From contig NZ_JAASAH010000013.1 in the NCBI RefSeq assembly GCF_012726235.1, positions 62,001-126,000 of the forward strand: 64,000 nt of DNA, given 5' to 3'. The notes under the pieces are model-generated. The model saw only the letters and a program-made list of their open reading frames with translations. It was not told the origin of the DNA and ran no database searches. Below, one piece after another: positions 18,169 to 26,202 of the stretch. Both the position numbers and the translations under genes were made by a program. The first letter of the stretch is position 1, and each line of letters opens with the position of its first letter. The DNA is from Streptomyces sp. HNM0574 (GTDB lineage Bacteria > Actinomycetota > Actinomycetes > Streptomycetales > Streptomycetaceae).

Positions 18169-18339
18169 TTCGCACCCCTCCTGCTCCGTTGTCCATTGGG
18201 TGAGACCGTCAGCCTACCCATCAACCCTGCGCTTTCGATACACCTGCACGAGAAACACAACGGAATCAGTTCTCTGCGCGTCTGATCGCTACGGATTACA
18301 TCGCTCAGCACTTGCGAAGCGGAGGAGGTCTCGTGCACA

Positions 18340-18828
18340 GTGGCGAACGTGGCTCGTGACCCTAAGAAGACGAACGGCACCCGATCGCTCGACGCCGTGT
18401 CCCTGGCGATCATCGAACAGCTCCAGGAGGACGGACGGCGTCCGTACGCCGCCATCGGCAAGGCAGTGGGCCTGTCGGAGGCGGCCGTGCGGCAGCGCGT
18501 CCAGAAGCTCCAGGAGCAAGGCGTCATGCAGATCGTCGCCGTGACCGATCCGCTCACCGTCGGCTTCATGCGCCAGGCGATGGTCGGCATCAACGTCGAA
18601 GGGGAACTCGACCCGGTCGCCGATGCTCTCTCGGAACTCGACGAGGTGGCCTACGTGGTCATCACCGCCGGTTCCTTCGATCTGCTCGCGGAGATCGTCT
18701 GCCATGACGACGAACACCTCCTCGAAATGATCACCAAGCGGATACGCACCCTTCCCGGGGTCCGGTCCACCGAGAGCTTCGTCTACCTCAAGCTGCGCAA
18801 GCAGACCTACACCTGGGGAACTCGATAA
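18340..18828 (+). CDS. Lrp/AsnC-family transcriptional regulator
   Basis: A regulator of 162 residues. The N-terminal helix-turn-helix spans about 17-62 (LDAVSLAIIEQLQEDGRRPYA through EAAVRQRVQKLQ), followed by the RAM effector-binding domain (VGINVEG..., VITAGSFDLLAEIVC). Such proteins form dimers or octamers and respond to amino acids. It lies 2 bases before the aminotransferase and divergent to an aldehyde dehydrogenase, so it probably controls both. The GTG start at 18340 lies 11 bases after GGAGG. A second GTG at 18333, closer to that site, opens an 8-codon frame ending at 18359 that overlaps the start and might be a small upstream ORF. Confidence 0.92.
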   Translation: MANVARDPKKTNGTRSLDAVSLAIIEQLQEDGRRPYAAIGKAVGLSEAAVRQRVQKLQEQGVMQIVAVTDPLTVGFMRQAMVGINVEGELDPVADALSELDEVAYVVITAGSFDLLAEIVCHDDEHLLEMITKRIRTLPGVRSTESFVYLKLRKQTYTWGTR

Positions 18829-18830
18829 CC

Positions 18831-20192
18831 GTGAGCAAGGACCTCTCCAAGACAGCCCACGACCACCTGTGGATGCACTTCACCCGCATGTCGTCGTACG
18901 AGAACTCACCCGTCCCGACCATCGCCCGCGGCGAAGGCACCTACGTCTTCGACACGGACGGCAAGCGCTACCTCGACGGTCTCTCGGGCCTGTTCGTCGT
19001 GCAGGCCGGCCACGGCCGCGCCGAGCTCGCCGAGGCGGCCAACAAGCAGGGGCAGGACCTGGGCTTCTTCCCTGTCTGGTCCTACGCCCACCCGAAGGCC
19101 GTGGAGCTGGCCGAGCGGCTCGCCCACCACGCCCCCGGTGACCTCAACAAGGTCTTCTTCACCACCGGCGGCGGCGAGGCCGTCGAGACCGCGTGGAAGC
19201 TGGCGAAGCAGTACCACAAGCTCAACGGCAACCCCGGCAAGTACAAGGTGATCTCCCGCTCCGTCGCCTACCACGGCACCCCGCACGGCGCGCTCTCCAT
19301 CACCGGCCTGCCCGGCCTGAAGGCCCCGTACGAGCCGCTGGTTCCGGGTGCCTTCAAGGTGCCGAACACCAACCTCTACCGCGCCCCCGTGCACGGCGAC
19401 GACCCGGAGGCCTTCGGCCGCTGGGCCGCCGACCAGATCGAGCAGCAGATCCTGCTGGAGGGCCCGGAGAGCGTCGCCGCCGTCTTCCTGGAGCCGGTGC
19501 AGAACGCGGGCGGCTGCTTCCCGCCGCCGCCCGGGTACTTCCAGCGCGTCCGCGAGATCTGCGACACCTACGACGTGCTGCTCGTCTCCGACGAGGTCAT
19601 CTGCGCCTTCGGCCGCCTCGGCACGATCTTCGCCTGCGAGAAGTTCGGCTACGTGCCGGACATCATCACCTGCGCGAAGGGCATGACCTCCGGCTACTCC
19701 CCGATCGGCGCCGCGGTCATCTCCGACCGCATCGCCGAGCCGTTCTGGAAGGGCGACAACACCTTCCTGCACGGCTACACCTTCGGCGGCCACCCGGTCT
19801 CCGCCGCGGTGGCGCTGGCCAACCTCGACCTCTTCGAGCGCGACGGCCTGCCGCAGCACGTCCTCAACAACGAGGACGCCTTCCGCGCCACCCTGGAGAA
19901 GCTGCTCGACCTGCCGATCGTCGGCGACGTCCGCGGCAACGGCTACTTCTTCGGCATCGAGCTGGTCAAGGACAAGGCGACCAAGGAGACCTTCACCGAG
20001 GAGGAGTCGGAGCGCGTGCTCTACGGCTTCCTCTCCAAGGCCCTCTTCGACGCCGGCCTCTACTGCCGCGCCGACGACCGCGGCGACCCGGTCGTCCAGC
20101 TCGCGCCGCCGCTGACCTCCGACCAGTCGACCTTCGACGAGATCGAGCAGATCCTGCGCAAGGTCCTCACCGAGGCGTGGACCAAGCTGTGA
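18831..20192 (+). CDS. Class III aminotransferase, polyamine/omega-amino acid type
   Basis: A PLP aminotransferase of 453 residues with lysine K283 in CAKGMTSGY and cofactor aspartate D254 in VSDEVICAF. The MHFTRMSSY opening and the SGYSPIGAA segment are typical of omega-amino acid:pyruvate or putrescine/cadaverine:pyruvate transaminases rather than GabT. It would transfer the amino group of a polyamine or omega-amino acid, giving an aldehyde for the dehydrogenase across the divergent promoter. The GTG start follows the regulator stop by 2 bases, so the two are co-transcribed. The substrate is inferred from family and context. Confidence 0.9.
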   Translation: MSKDLSKTAHDHLWMHFTRMSSYENSPVPTIARGEGTYVFDTDGKRYLDGLSGLFVVQAGHGRAELAEAANKQGQDLGFFPVWSYAHPKAVELAERLAHHAPGDLNKVFFTTGGGEAVETAWKLAKQYHKLNGNPGKYKVISRSVAYHGTPHGALSITGLPGLKAPYEPLVPGAFKVPNTNLYRAPVHGDDPEAFGRWAADQIEQQILLEGPESVAAVFLEPVQNAGGCFPPPPGYFQRVREICDTYDVLLVSDEVICAFGRLGTIFACEKFGYVPDIITCAKGMTSGYSPIGAAVISDRIAEPFWKGDNTFLHGYTFGGHPVSAAVALANLDLFERDGLPQHVLNNEDAFRATLEKLLDLPIVGDVRGNGYFFGIELVKDKATKETFTEEESERVLYGFLSKALFDAGLYCRADDRGDPVVQLAPPLTSDQSTFDEIEQILRKVLTEAWTKL

Positions 20193-20230
20193 CGGCCGGC
20201 GCGTAACGCGCCGCCCGGGGTGTGACAGCA

Positions 20231-20275
20231 GGCGAGGGGCGGGACACGGTCACAGACCGCGTCCCGCCCCTCGCC
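20231..20275. terminator. Hairpin terminator between convergent genes
   Basis: A 20-bp stem with a single A-C mismatch (GGCGAGGGGCGGGACACGGT against ACCGCGTCCCGCCCCTCGCC) and a 5-base loop lies between the stops at 20192 and 20297. Confidence 0.85.
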
Positions 20276-20296
20276 GTCGCACCGGACCGCGCCCCG

Positions 20297-21802
20297 TCAC
20301 AGCCAGGCGAGCGCGAACCACAGCTCCATCCGGACGTCCGGCTCGGCGAGATCCACGTCGAGCAGCGTCCCCACCCGCGCGACGCGCTGCCGCACCGTGT
20401 TGCGGTGCACGCCCAGCGCCACCGCCGTACGGTCCCAACTCCCGTGCAGGGACAGCCACATCCGCACCGTCTCGGCCAGCACCGGGTGCCCGTCCAGCGG
20501 CGCCAGCAGCGTGCGCGCGTGCGCCTGCCGCTCCTCGCGCGGCACCAGCGCCGCCACCCCGGACGCGCCCGCACCGGCCCCCTGCCGCACGACCGCGCGC
20601 CGCTCCGCCTGCGCCCGGCGCAGCGCCCGCGCCGCCTCGGCGTCCGCGCGCGCCAGACCGGACGCCGGGACGGGCGCGCTCACCCCGAGCGTCCACCCCG
20701 GCTGCGCCTTCGTGCCCGCGCCCTCGGGGACCAGGGCGCGCAGGGCGGCCCCGTCCACGTCGAGGAGCTGCGTGCCCAGCCCGGCGGCCAGTTCGGACAG
20801 CGAGAACGGGTCGTCGCCGTCGCCGCCGGTGCGGGGAGTGCCGCGGCGGGCGCCGTGCACCACGGACCAGCGCTCCGCGCCGTCCAGCAGCGGCGCCGCC
20901 TCGGCGGGCGACGCGCCCAGCATGAGCCGCACCAGCGCCGCCGAGCGGCGGGCGTCGCTCACGGCGGCGCGGGACTCCGTCAGCAGGGCCAGCAGCACAA
21001 CGGCCACCCGCGCGACGGCCGCCGTGCCCGCAGCCCCGCCGTGCGCCGCTTCCCCGTCCGAAGGCGGGGCGCAGACGCCGAGCGCGAGCCGGTCCCGTCC
21101 GCCGAGCCCGTAGACGCTCAGCCGGTGGCCGTCCCGGGTGCCCGCGGCCGAGGAGGGGCCGGGGCGCAACAGCCGGGCCAGGGAGGCGAGTTCGGCCCGC
21201 GCCTCCTCACCCGGAGGGCTGCCGGCGCCGGCGCGCTCCACCCCGTCCGGGCCGAACAAGACGGTCCAGGCGCCGAGATGGCGGGCCAGTTCGCCGAGCA
21301 CGGCGGGCACGGGGTGCGGGCGGGCCGCCGCGGCGGCGAGCGTCTGCTGCGCCGCGCTCAGGCTCCGCAGTTCGTGGTGCCGCCGCTCCGCCATCGCCTG
21401 CCACACGGCCTGCGCGACGGCCGCGAACGTGGTGCTGCGCGGCACCTCCAGCAGCGGCAGGCCGAGCCGCTCGCAGGCCCGCACCAGTCCGGCGGGCACC
21501 CGCTCGTGCACGGGCGCGACGCCGAAGCCGAGCGCCACGGCGCGCGCCTCGGCCGCGCGCCGCGCGTACCCCTCCCAGTAGGCGTCCGACGCGTCCGCGC
21601 CGTCCCGGTGCACCCCGGCGGTCAGCAGCAGCTCACCGCCCAGGAGGTACGGGCGCGGGTCGGCCATCTCGCTGGTGTGGACGGACGTCACGTACTGCTC
21701 GCCCGGCCCGGACAGGCCCGCGAGCACCCGCAGGCCCAGTGCGCCGTCGGCGGTCAGCGCGCCCAGCGGCACGGGGACCGGGGTGGGGACCGGCTCCTGC
21801 AC
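20297..21802 (-). CDS. PucR-family transcriptional regulator
   Basis: A regulator of 501 residues from GTG 21802, chosen because AGGGGGTG lies just upstream; an ATG at 21829 is also possible. The N-terminal PucR domain is recognisable (LRVLAG near the start, then EMADPRPYLLGGELLLTAG). The C-terminal helix-turn-helix is DRTAVALGVHRNTVRQRV, followed by LLDVDLAEPDVRMELWFAL. Such proteins typically activate catabolic genes for purines, proline, GABA or polyamines on sensing a metabolite. It is divergent from the symporter/thiamine-diphosphate enzyme pair and probably regulates it. Confidence 0.88.
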   Translation of the reverse strand: MQEPVPTPVPVPLGALTADGALGLRVLAGLSGPGEQYVTSVHTSEMADPRPYLLGGELLLTAGVHRDGADASDAYWEGYARRAAEARAVALGFGVAPVHERVPAGLVRACERLGLPLLEVPRSTTFAAVAQAVWQAMAERRHHELRSLSAAQQTLAAAAARPHPVPAVLGELARHLGAWTVLFGPDGVERAGAGSPPGEEARAELASLARLLRPGPSSAAGTRDGHRLSVYGLGGRDRLALGVCAPPSDGEAAHGGAAGTAAVARVAVVLLALLTESRAAVSDARRSAALVRLMLGASPAEAAPLLDGAERWSVVHGARRGTPRTGGDGDDPFSLSELAAGLGTQLLDVDGAALRALVPEGAGTKAQPGWTLGVSAPVPASGLARADAEAARALRRAQAERRAVVRQGAGAGASGVAALVPREERQAHARTLLAPLDGHPVLAETVRMWLSLHGSWDRTAVALGVHRNTVRQRVARVGTLLDVDLAEPDVRMELWFALAWL

Positions 21803-21821
21803 AGCGCACCCCCTGGATGGT

Positions 21822-21860
21822 GTGTACATATTCGGCCGAGTGAATAGAGGAAACGTACAC
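21822..21860. promoter_or_regulatory. Candidate operator in PucR-symporter divergent region
   Basis: GTGTAC at 21,822 and GTACAC at 21,855 form an inverted repeat 27 bases apart. They flank a shorter ATTC-N8-GAAT symmetry. The stretch is AT-rich for this genome and lies between divergent genes. Being a PucR site is a guess from position. Confidence 0.35.
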
Positions 21861-22047
21861 TTCCCGGCCTCCTTGCGGACACCTAGGCTCACCGCCCGGA
21901 ACACCGCACCACACCCCCGCAGGTGCGGCGGTCCCCCTCCGGGACAGCGGCCCGGTTCCCCGTCCCCGAACTCCCCCGGCCCCACGGCTCCGTGGCGCCC
22001 CGCCTCCGCCGGCGCCCCGTCCCCGCCTCCCGCCCCAAGGAGCAGCC

Positions 22048-23560
22048 ATGACCCTCGACCACGGAGTGATCGTCCTCTATCTCGCGGGCATGCTCGCGGT
22101 CGGCTGGTGGGGCATGCGCCGCGCGAAATCGAAGAGCGATTTCCTCGTCGCCGGGCGCCGGCTCGGACCGGCCCTCTACTCGGGCACCCTCGCGGCGATC
22201 GTCCTGGGCGGCGCGTCCACCATCGGCGGCGTCGGACTGGGCTACCAGTACGGACTCTCGGGCGCCTGGCTGGTGTTCACCATCGGCTTCGGCCTGCTCG
22301 CCCTCAGCCTGTTCTTCTCCGCGCGCATCTCCCGGCTGAAGGTCTACACCGTCAGCCAGATGCTCGACCTGCGCTACGGCGGCTCCTCCGCCGTCATCTC
22401 CGGGGTGGTGATGTGGGCGTACACCCTGATGCTCGCCGTCACCTCGACCATCGCGTACGCCACCATCTTCGACGTCGTGCTCGGCCTGGACCGGGTCCCG
22501 GCGATCGTCATCGGCGGCGTGGTCGTCGTCGCCTACTCGACGCTGGGCGGCATGTGGTCCGTCACGCTGACCGACATGGTGCAGTTCGTCGTGAAGTCCA
22601 TCGGCGTGCTGCTGCTCCTGCTGCCGATCGCCGTGTACCGCGCCGGCGGCCTGGACGCCATGCGCCAGCAGCTCCCGGACAGCTACTTCTCGCCGATGAG
22701 CATCGGCGCCCAGACGGTCTTCACCTACGTGCTGGTCTACTCGTTCGGCATGCTCATCGGGCAGGACATCTGGCAGCGGGTCTTCACCGCGCGCAGCGAC
22801 AAGGTGGCCCGCAACGGCGGCACCGTCGCCGGCGTGTACTGCCTGGTCTACGCGATCGCCGGGGCCGCCATCGGCACCGCGGCCAAGGTGCTCTACCCCG
22901 ACCTGGACAGCCCGGACGCGGCGTTCGCCGTCATCGTCGACGACGTGCTGCCGGTCGGCGTGAAGGGGCTCGTGCTGGCCGCCGCGCTCTCGGCCGTCAT
23001 GTCGACGTCCTCGGGAGCGCTGATCGCCTGCGCCACCGTCGCCAACAACGACATATGGGCCCGCATCCGCGCCCGCCTGCGCACCCCCGGGGCCCCGGCC
23101 GGACGGGACGGAGGCCGACACCGGCTCCGCGCACGACGAGGTACGGGGCAACCGCGCGTTCATCCTGCTGATGGGCGTGCTGACGGTGGCCGTCTCCATC
23201 GCCCTCAACGACGTCGTCGAGGCCCTCACCGTCGCCTACAACCTGCTCGTCGGCGGGCTCCTCGTGCCCATCCTCGGCGGACTGGTCTGGAAGCGCGGCA
23301 CCGCGGGCGGCGCCCTCGCCTCCGTCGTCACGGGAGGCGTCACGGTGGTGGGCACGATGCTGTGGAAGGGCGTCCTCGCCGACGAGCCCGTCTACTACGG
23401 CCTGTTGGCCTCCCTCGCGGCCTTCGTCGTCGTCAGCCTCGCCGGCCGCCCCACCGACCCGGCCGTCCTCGACGCCTGGCGCCGCCGCCTCGCCGGACAG
23501 TCCACCGCACCGGAAGCACCCGCCGAGCCCGAGCCCGCAGCCCGGGCCGACCACTCCTGA
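22048..23560 (+). pseudogene. Sodium:solute symporter (SSS family), frameshifted
   Basis: The first ~350 codons from ATG 22048 encode a sodium:solute symporter, with about nine membrane segments and the LSAVMSTSSGALIACATV core. Near 23,085-23,115, in a run of C and G tracts, the family similarity moves to the next reading frame (DEVRGNRAFILLMGVL, then LVGGLLVPILGGLVWKRG) and continues to the stop at 23560. The original frame stays open but turns into Arg-rich nonsense. The joined product would be about 504 residues, normal for the family. One base too many in the sequence explains this. It may be a real mutation, a homopolymer sequencing error, or far less likely a programmed shift. It is divergent from the PucR gene. 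Confidence 0.85.
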
Positions 23561-23589
23561 GCCGCAGAGACGTGAGGCACTCACCCGAC

Positions 23590-25227
23590 ATGACCGCACA
23601 GCCCTCCCGCAACGGCGGCGACCTCGTCGTCGAGTCCCTGGCCGCCCTCGGCGCCACCACCGTCTTCGGGCTGCCGGGGCAGCACGCGCTCGGCACCTTC
23701 GACGCGCTGCGCCGCTCCCCGCTCGACTACGTGGGCCTCCGGGTGGAGAACAACGCGGGCTTCGCCGCCGACGCCTTCGCCCGCGTCACCGGCACCGTCG
23801 CGCCCCTGCTCGTCTCCACGGGGCCCGGCGCGCTGATGACACTCGCCGCGCTCCAGGAGTCCGCCGCCGCCTCCGCGCCCGTGCTCGGCATCAGCAGCCA
23901 GATCCCGACCGCCGGACTGGGCGGACGGCGGCGCGGCCACCTCCACGAACTCACCGACCAGAGCGCCTCGTTCCGCGACGTGGTGAAGTCCGTGCACACC
24001 GTGCGCTCCGCCTCCCAGATCCCCTCGGCGCTCGCCGCCGCCTGGGCCTCCGCGCTGGAGGCACCGCACGGCCCGGTGTGGGTGGAGATCCCGCAGGACG
24101 TGCTCCTCGCCCCCACCACCGTCCCGCCCGTCGGGAAACTCACCGCGGCCCCCCGCCCGCTGCCCCCGCGGGACGAACTCGTCGACGCCGCCGCCGCACT
24201 GCTCGACGCGGCCGAACGCCCCGCCGTCCTCGCGGGCGGCGGCACCGTACGGGCCGGGGCGCAGCGGGAACTGCTGGCGCTCGCGGAGAAGCTCGGGGCA
24301 CCCGTCGCCACCACCTTCGGCGGCAAGGGCGCCTTCCCCTGGGAGCACCCGCTGTCGCTGCGCTCCTGGATGGAGGACCGGCACACCACGGACTTCCTGG
24401 AGGACGCGGACGTCCTCCTCGTCGTCGGCTCCGGACTCGGCGAACTCTCCTCCAACTACCACACGTTCGCCCCGCGCGGCCGGGTCGTACAGATCGAGGC
24501 GGACCTCGGGAAACTCGAATCCGTCCACCCCGCCCTCGGCATCCACGCCGACGCCGGCCTCACCCTCGCGGCCCTCGACCGCGCGGTGACCCCCCGCCCC
24601 CGCACCGACGCCGCGGCCGCCCGCGCCACCGCCCTCCTCACCCGGGTACGCGAACGCCTCGCCGCCCAGGACCTGGAGACCGAACAGTCCGTCCTCGCCG
24701 CCGTACGGGACGCCCTCCCCGACGACGCCCCCAGCTTCTGGGACATGACGATCCTGGCCTACTGGGCCTGGTCCGCCTTCGACCCCCGCTCCGGCGCCTT
24801 CCACAGTGCGCAGGGCGCCGGCGGACTCGGATACGGCCTGCCCGCCGCGCTCGGCGCGGCCGCCGCGGCCCCTGGCACCCCCGTCCTCGCCGTCTCCGGC
24901 GACGGCGGCGCCATGTACTCCCTCGCCGAACTGGCCACCGCACGCCAGCACGACCTGCCCGTCACCTGGCTCGTCGTCGACGACGGCGGCTACGGCATCC
25001 TCCGCGAGTACATGGACGACGCCTTCGGCGAGGAGACCGGAACCCGGCTGGCCCGCCCCGACTTCGCCGCCCTCGCCCGCTCCTTCGGCGTCCCCGCGAC
25101 GGTCACCTCGCCCGGGCGGCTGCGCGAGGACCTGTCCGCCGCACTCGCCGCACCCGGCCCCTCGGTGGTGGTGCTCCCGGCGGTACTGCGGATGTTCGCG
25201 CCCACTCACCTCCCGGAGCACCCCTAG
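23590..25227 (+). CDS. Thiamine diphosphate-dependent enzyme, acetolactate synthase-like
   Basis: A 545-residue protein with the three-domain layout of ThDP enzymes. The catalytic glutamate is E53 in RVENNAGFAADAFARVTG, a middle Rossmann-like domain follows, and the ThDP-binding motif begins SGDGGAMYS near residue 436 and ends at VVDDGGYG. It resembles acetolactate synthase/benzoylformate decarboxylase relatives, but the substrate is not clear. The start is taken at ATG 23590; an in-frame GTG lies six codons earlier at 23572. It follows the symporter by 29 bases and is probably co-transcribed, so the symporter may import its substrate. Confidence 0.85.
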   Translation: MTAQPSRNGGDLVVESLAALGATTVFGLPGQHALGTFDALRRSPLDYVGLRVENNAGFAADAFARVTGTVAPLLVSTGPGALMTLAALQESAAASAPVLGISSQIPTAGLGGRRRGHLHELTDQSASFRDVVKSVHTVRSASQIPSALAAAWASALEAPHGPVWVEIPQDVLLAPTTVPPVGKLTAAPRPLPPRDELVDAAAALLDAAERPAVLAGGGTVRAGAQRELLALAEKLGAPVATTFGGKGAFPWEHPLSLRSWMEDRHTTDFLEDADVLLVVGSGLGELSSNYHTFAPRGRVVQIEADLGKLESVHPALGIHADAGLTLAALDRAVTPRPRTDAAAARATALLTRVRERLAAQDLETEQSVLAAVRDALPDDAPSFWDMTILAYWAWSAFDPRSGAFHSAQGAGGLGYGLPAALGAAAAAPGTPVLAVSGDGGAMYSLAELATARQHDLPVTWLVVDDGGYGILREYMDDAFGEETGTRLARPDFAALARSFGVPATVTSPGRLREDLSAALAAPGPSVVVLPAVLRMFAPTHLPEHP

Positions 25228-25249
25228 GGCCCCGTTCGGTGGAACCTGT

Positions 25250-25280
25250 GCCGCGCCGCAGCCGTGGGCGGCGGCGCGGC
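25250..25280 (+). terminator. Hairpin after the thiamine-diphosphate enzyme gene
   Basis: GCCGCGCCGC pairs with GCGGCGCGGC (10 bp) around an 11-base loop, 22 bases after the stop. Confidence 0.6.
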
Positions 25281-25392
25281 GGCACCCGTGTCCCTACCGT
25301 TTCGGGTTGTCCACAGGTGACCGATCGCCCCCGGCGTTCGTTCACCCAGCCAGGGGACGAGACGGCGGCAGGAACCACACGAGGAGCCAGGA

Positions 25393-26202
25393 GTGACCGC
25401 ACCACCGGACAGCGACATGCTCCGGGCGCAGGGGCTGCACTACGCGTACGACGGCTCCCCCGCCCTCCAGGACGTCTCCCTCTCCGTCGCGGAGGGGGAG
25501 ATCGTCTCCATCAGGGGCCCGCGGGGCAGCGGCAAGACCACCTTGCTCAGCTGCCTGTCCGGCCAACTGCCCGCCCCGCGCGGGGAGGTGTGGTTCGACG
25601 ACATCGCCGTGCACACCCTGGGGCACGCCTCCAGACAGCGGCTGCGGCGCGACCGCTTCGGCTGGATCGGCAGCACCCCGCAGCTGGTGCCCGAACTCAC
25701 CGCCTGGGAGAACGCCGCACTCCCGCTGCTGCTCAACGGCACCGGCCACCGCGCGGCCCAGCACACGGCCCGCGAGTGGCTGGACCGCCTCGACATCGGC
25801 GACTGCGCCAGGAAGCGCCCCGCCTCGCTCCTCCAGTCGCAGCGGCAGCGCGTCGCCATCGCCCGCGCCCTCGCCGGCTCCCCCGCCGTGCTCTTCGCCG
25901 ACGAGCCGACCGCGCCACTGCACCGCTCGGACCGCGCTCAGGTGCTCCGCACGTTGACGACGGCGGCCCGCTCGCACGCCATCACCGTCGTCCTGGCCAC
26001 CCACGACCTCGTCCCGCAGCCCCAGTCCGGGGCCCACGACGAGACCGGGCAGGAGCCCGCCGAGCCGGCGCTGACGGACCGCACCATCACCCTGCTCGAC
26101 GGCCAGGTGCACCACCAGGACCCGCCGCCCCGCCGCTCCGGGAACGGCCCGGCGGGCGGCAGAGACGCGCAGGGCAGGGACACGTGCTCGCTCTCCGTCT
26201 AG
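25393..26202 (+). CDS. ABC transporter ATP-binding protein with degenerate signature
   Basis: An ATPase of 269 residues of the FtsE/LolD size class. Walker A GPRGSGKTT lies at 42-50, the Q-loop region is GSTPQLVPELT, Walker B VLFADEPT is at about 166-173 and the H-loop is LATHDLV. The ABC signature is unusual: LSGGQ is replaced by LLQSQ in PASLLQSQRQRVAIARAL. The D-loop is also altered (APLHRSD). The last ~60 residues are Gly/Pro/charged and probably disordered. The GTG start follows GAGGAGCCAGGA. It overlaps the next gene by 19 bases, so it forms a two-gene transporter with it. The substrate is unknown, and a signalling or lipoprotein-type role as for FtsEX/MacB is possible. Confidence 0.85.
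   Translation: MTAPPDSDMLRAQGLHYAYDGSPALQDVSLSVAEGEIVSIRGPRGSGKTTLLSCLSGQLPAPRGEVWFDDIAVHTLGHASRQRLRRDRFGWIGSTPQLVPELTAWENAALPLLLNGTGHRAAQHTAREWLDRLDIGDCARKRPASLLQSQRQRVAIARALAGSPAVLFADEPTAPLHRSDRAQVLRTLTTAARSHAITVVLATHDLVPQPQSGAHDETGQEPAEPALTDRTITLLDGQVHHQDPPPRRSGNGPAGGRDAQGRDTCSLSV

Noticed and set aside
22048..25227. One continuous open frame spanning the symporter and the thiamine-diphosphate enzyme, suggesting a fusion
   Set aside because: The middle ~160 codons are Arg-rich nonsense while the symporter C-terminus is encoded in the neighbouring frame up to its own stop, so a frameshift explains it better.
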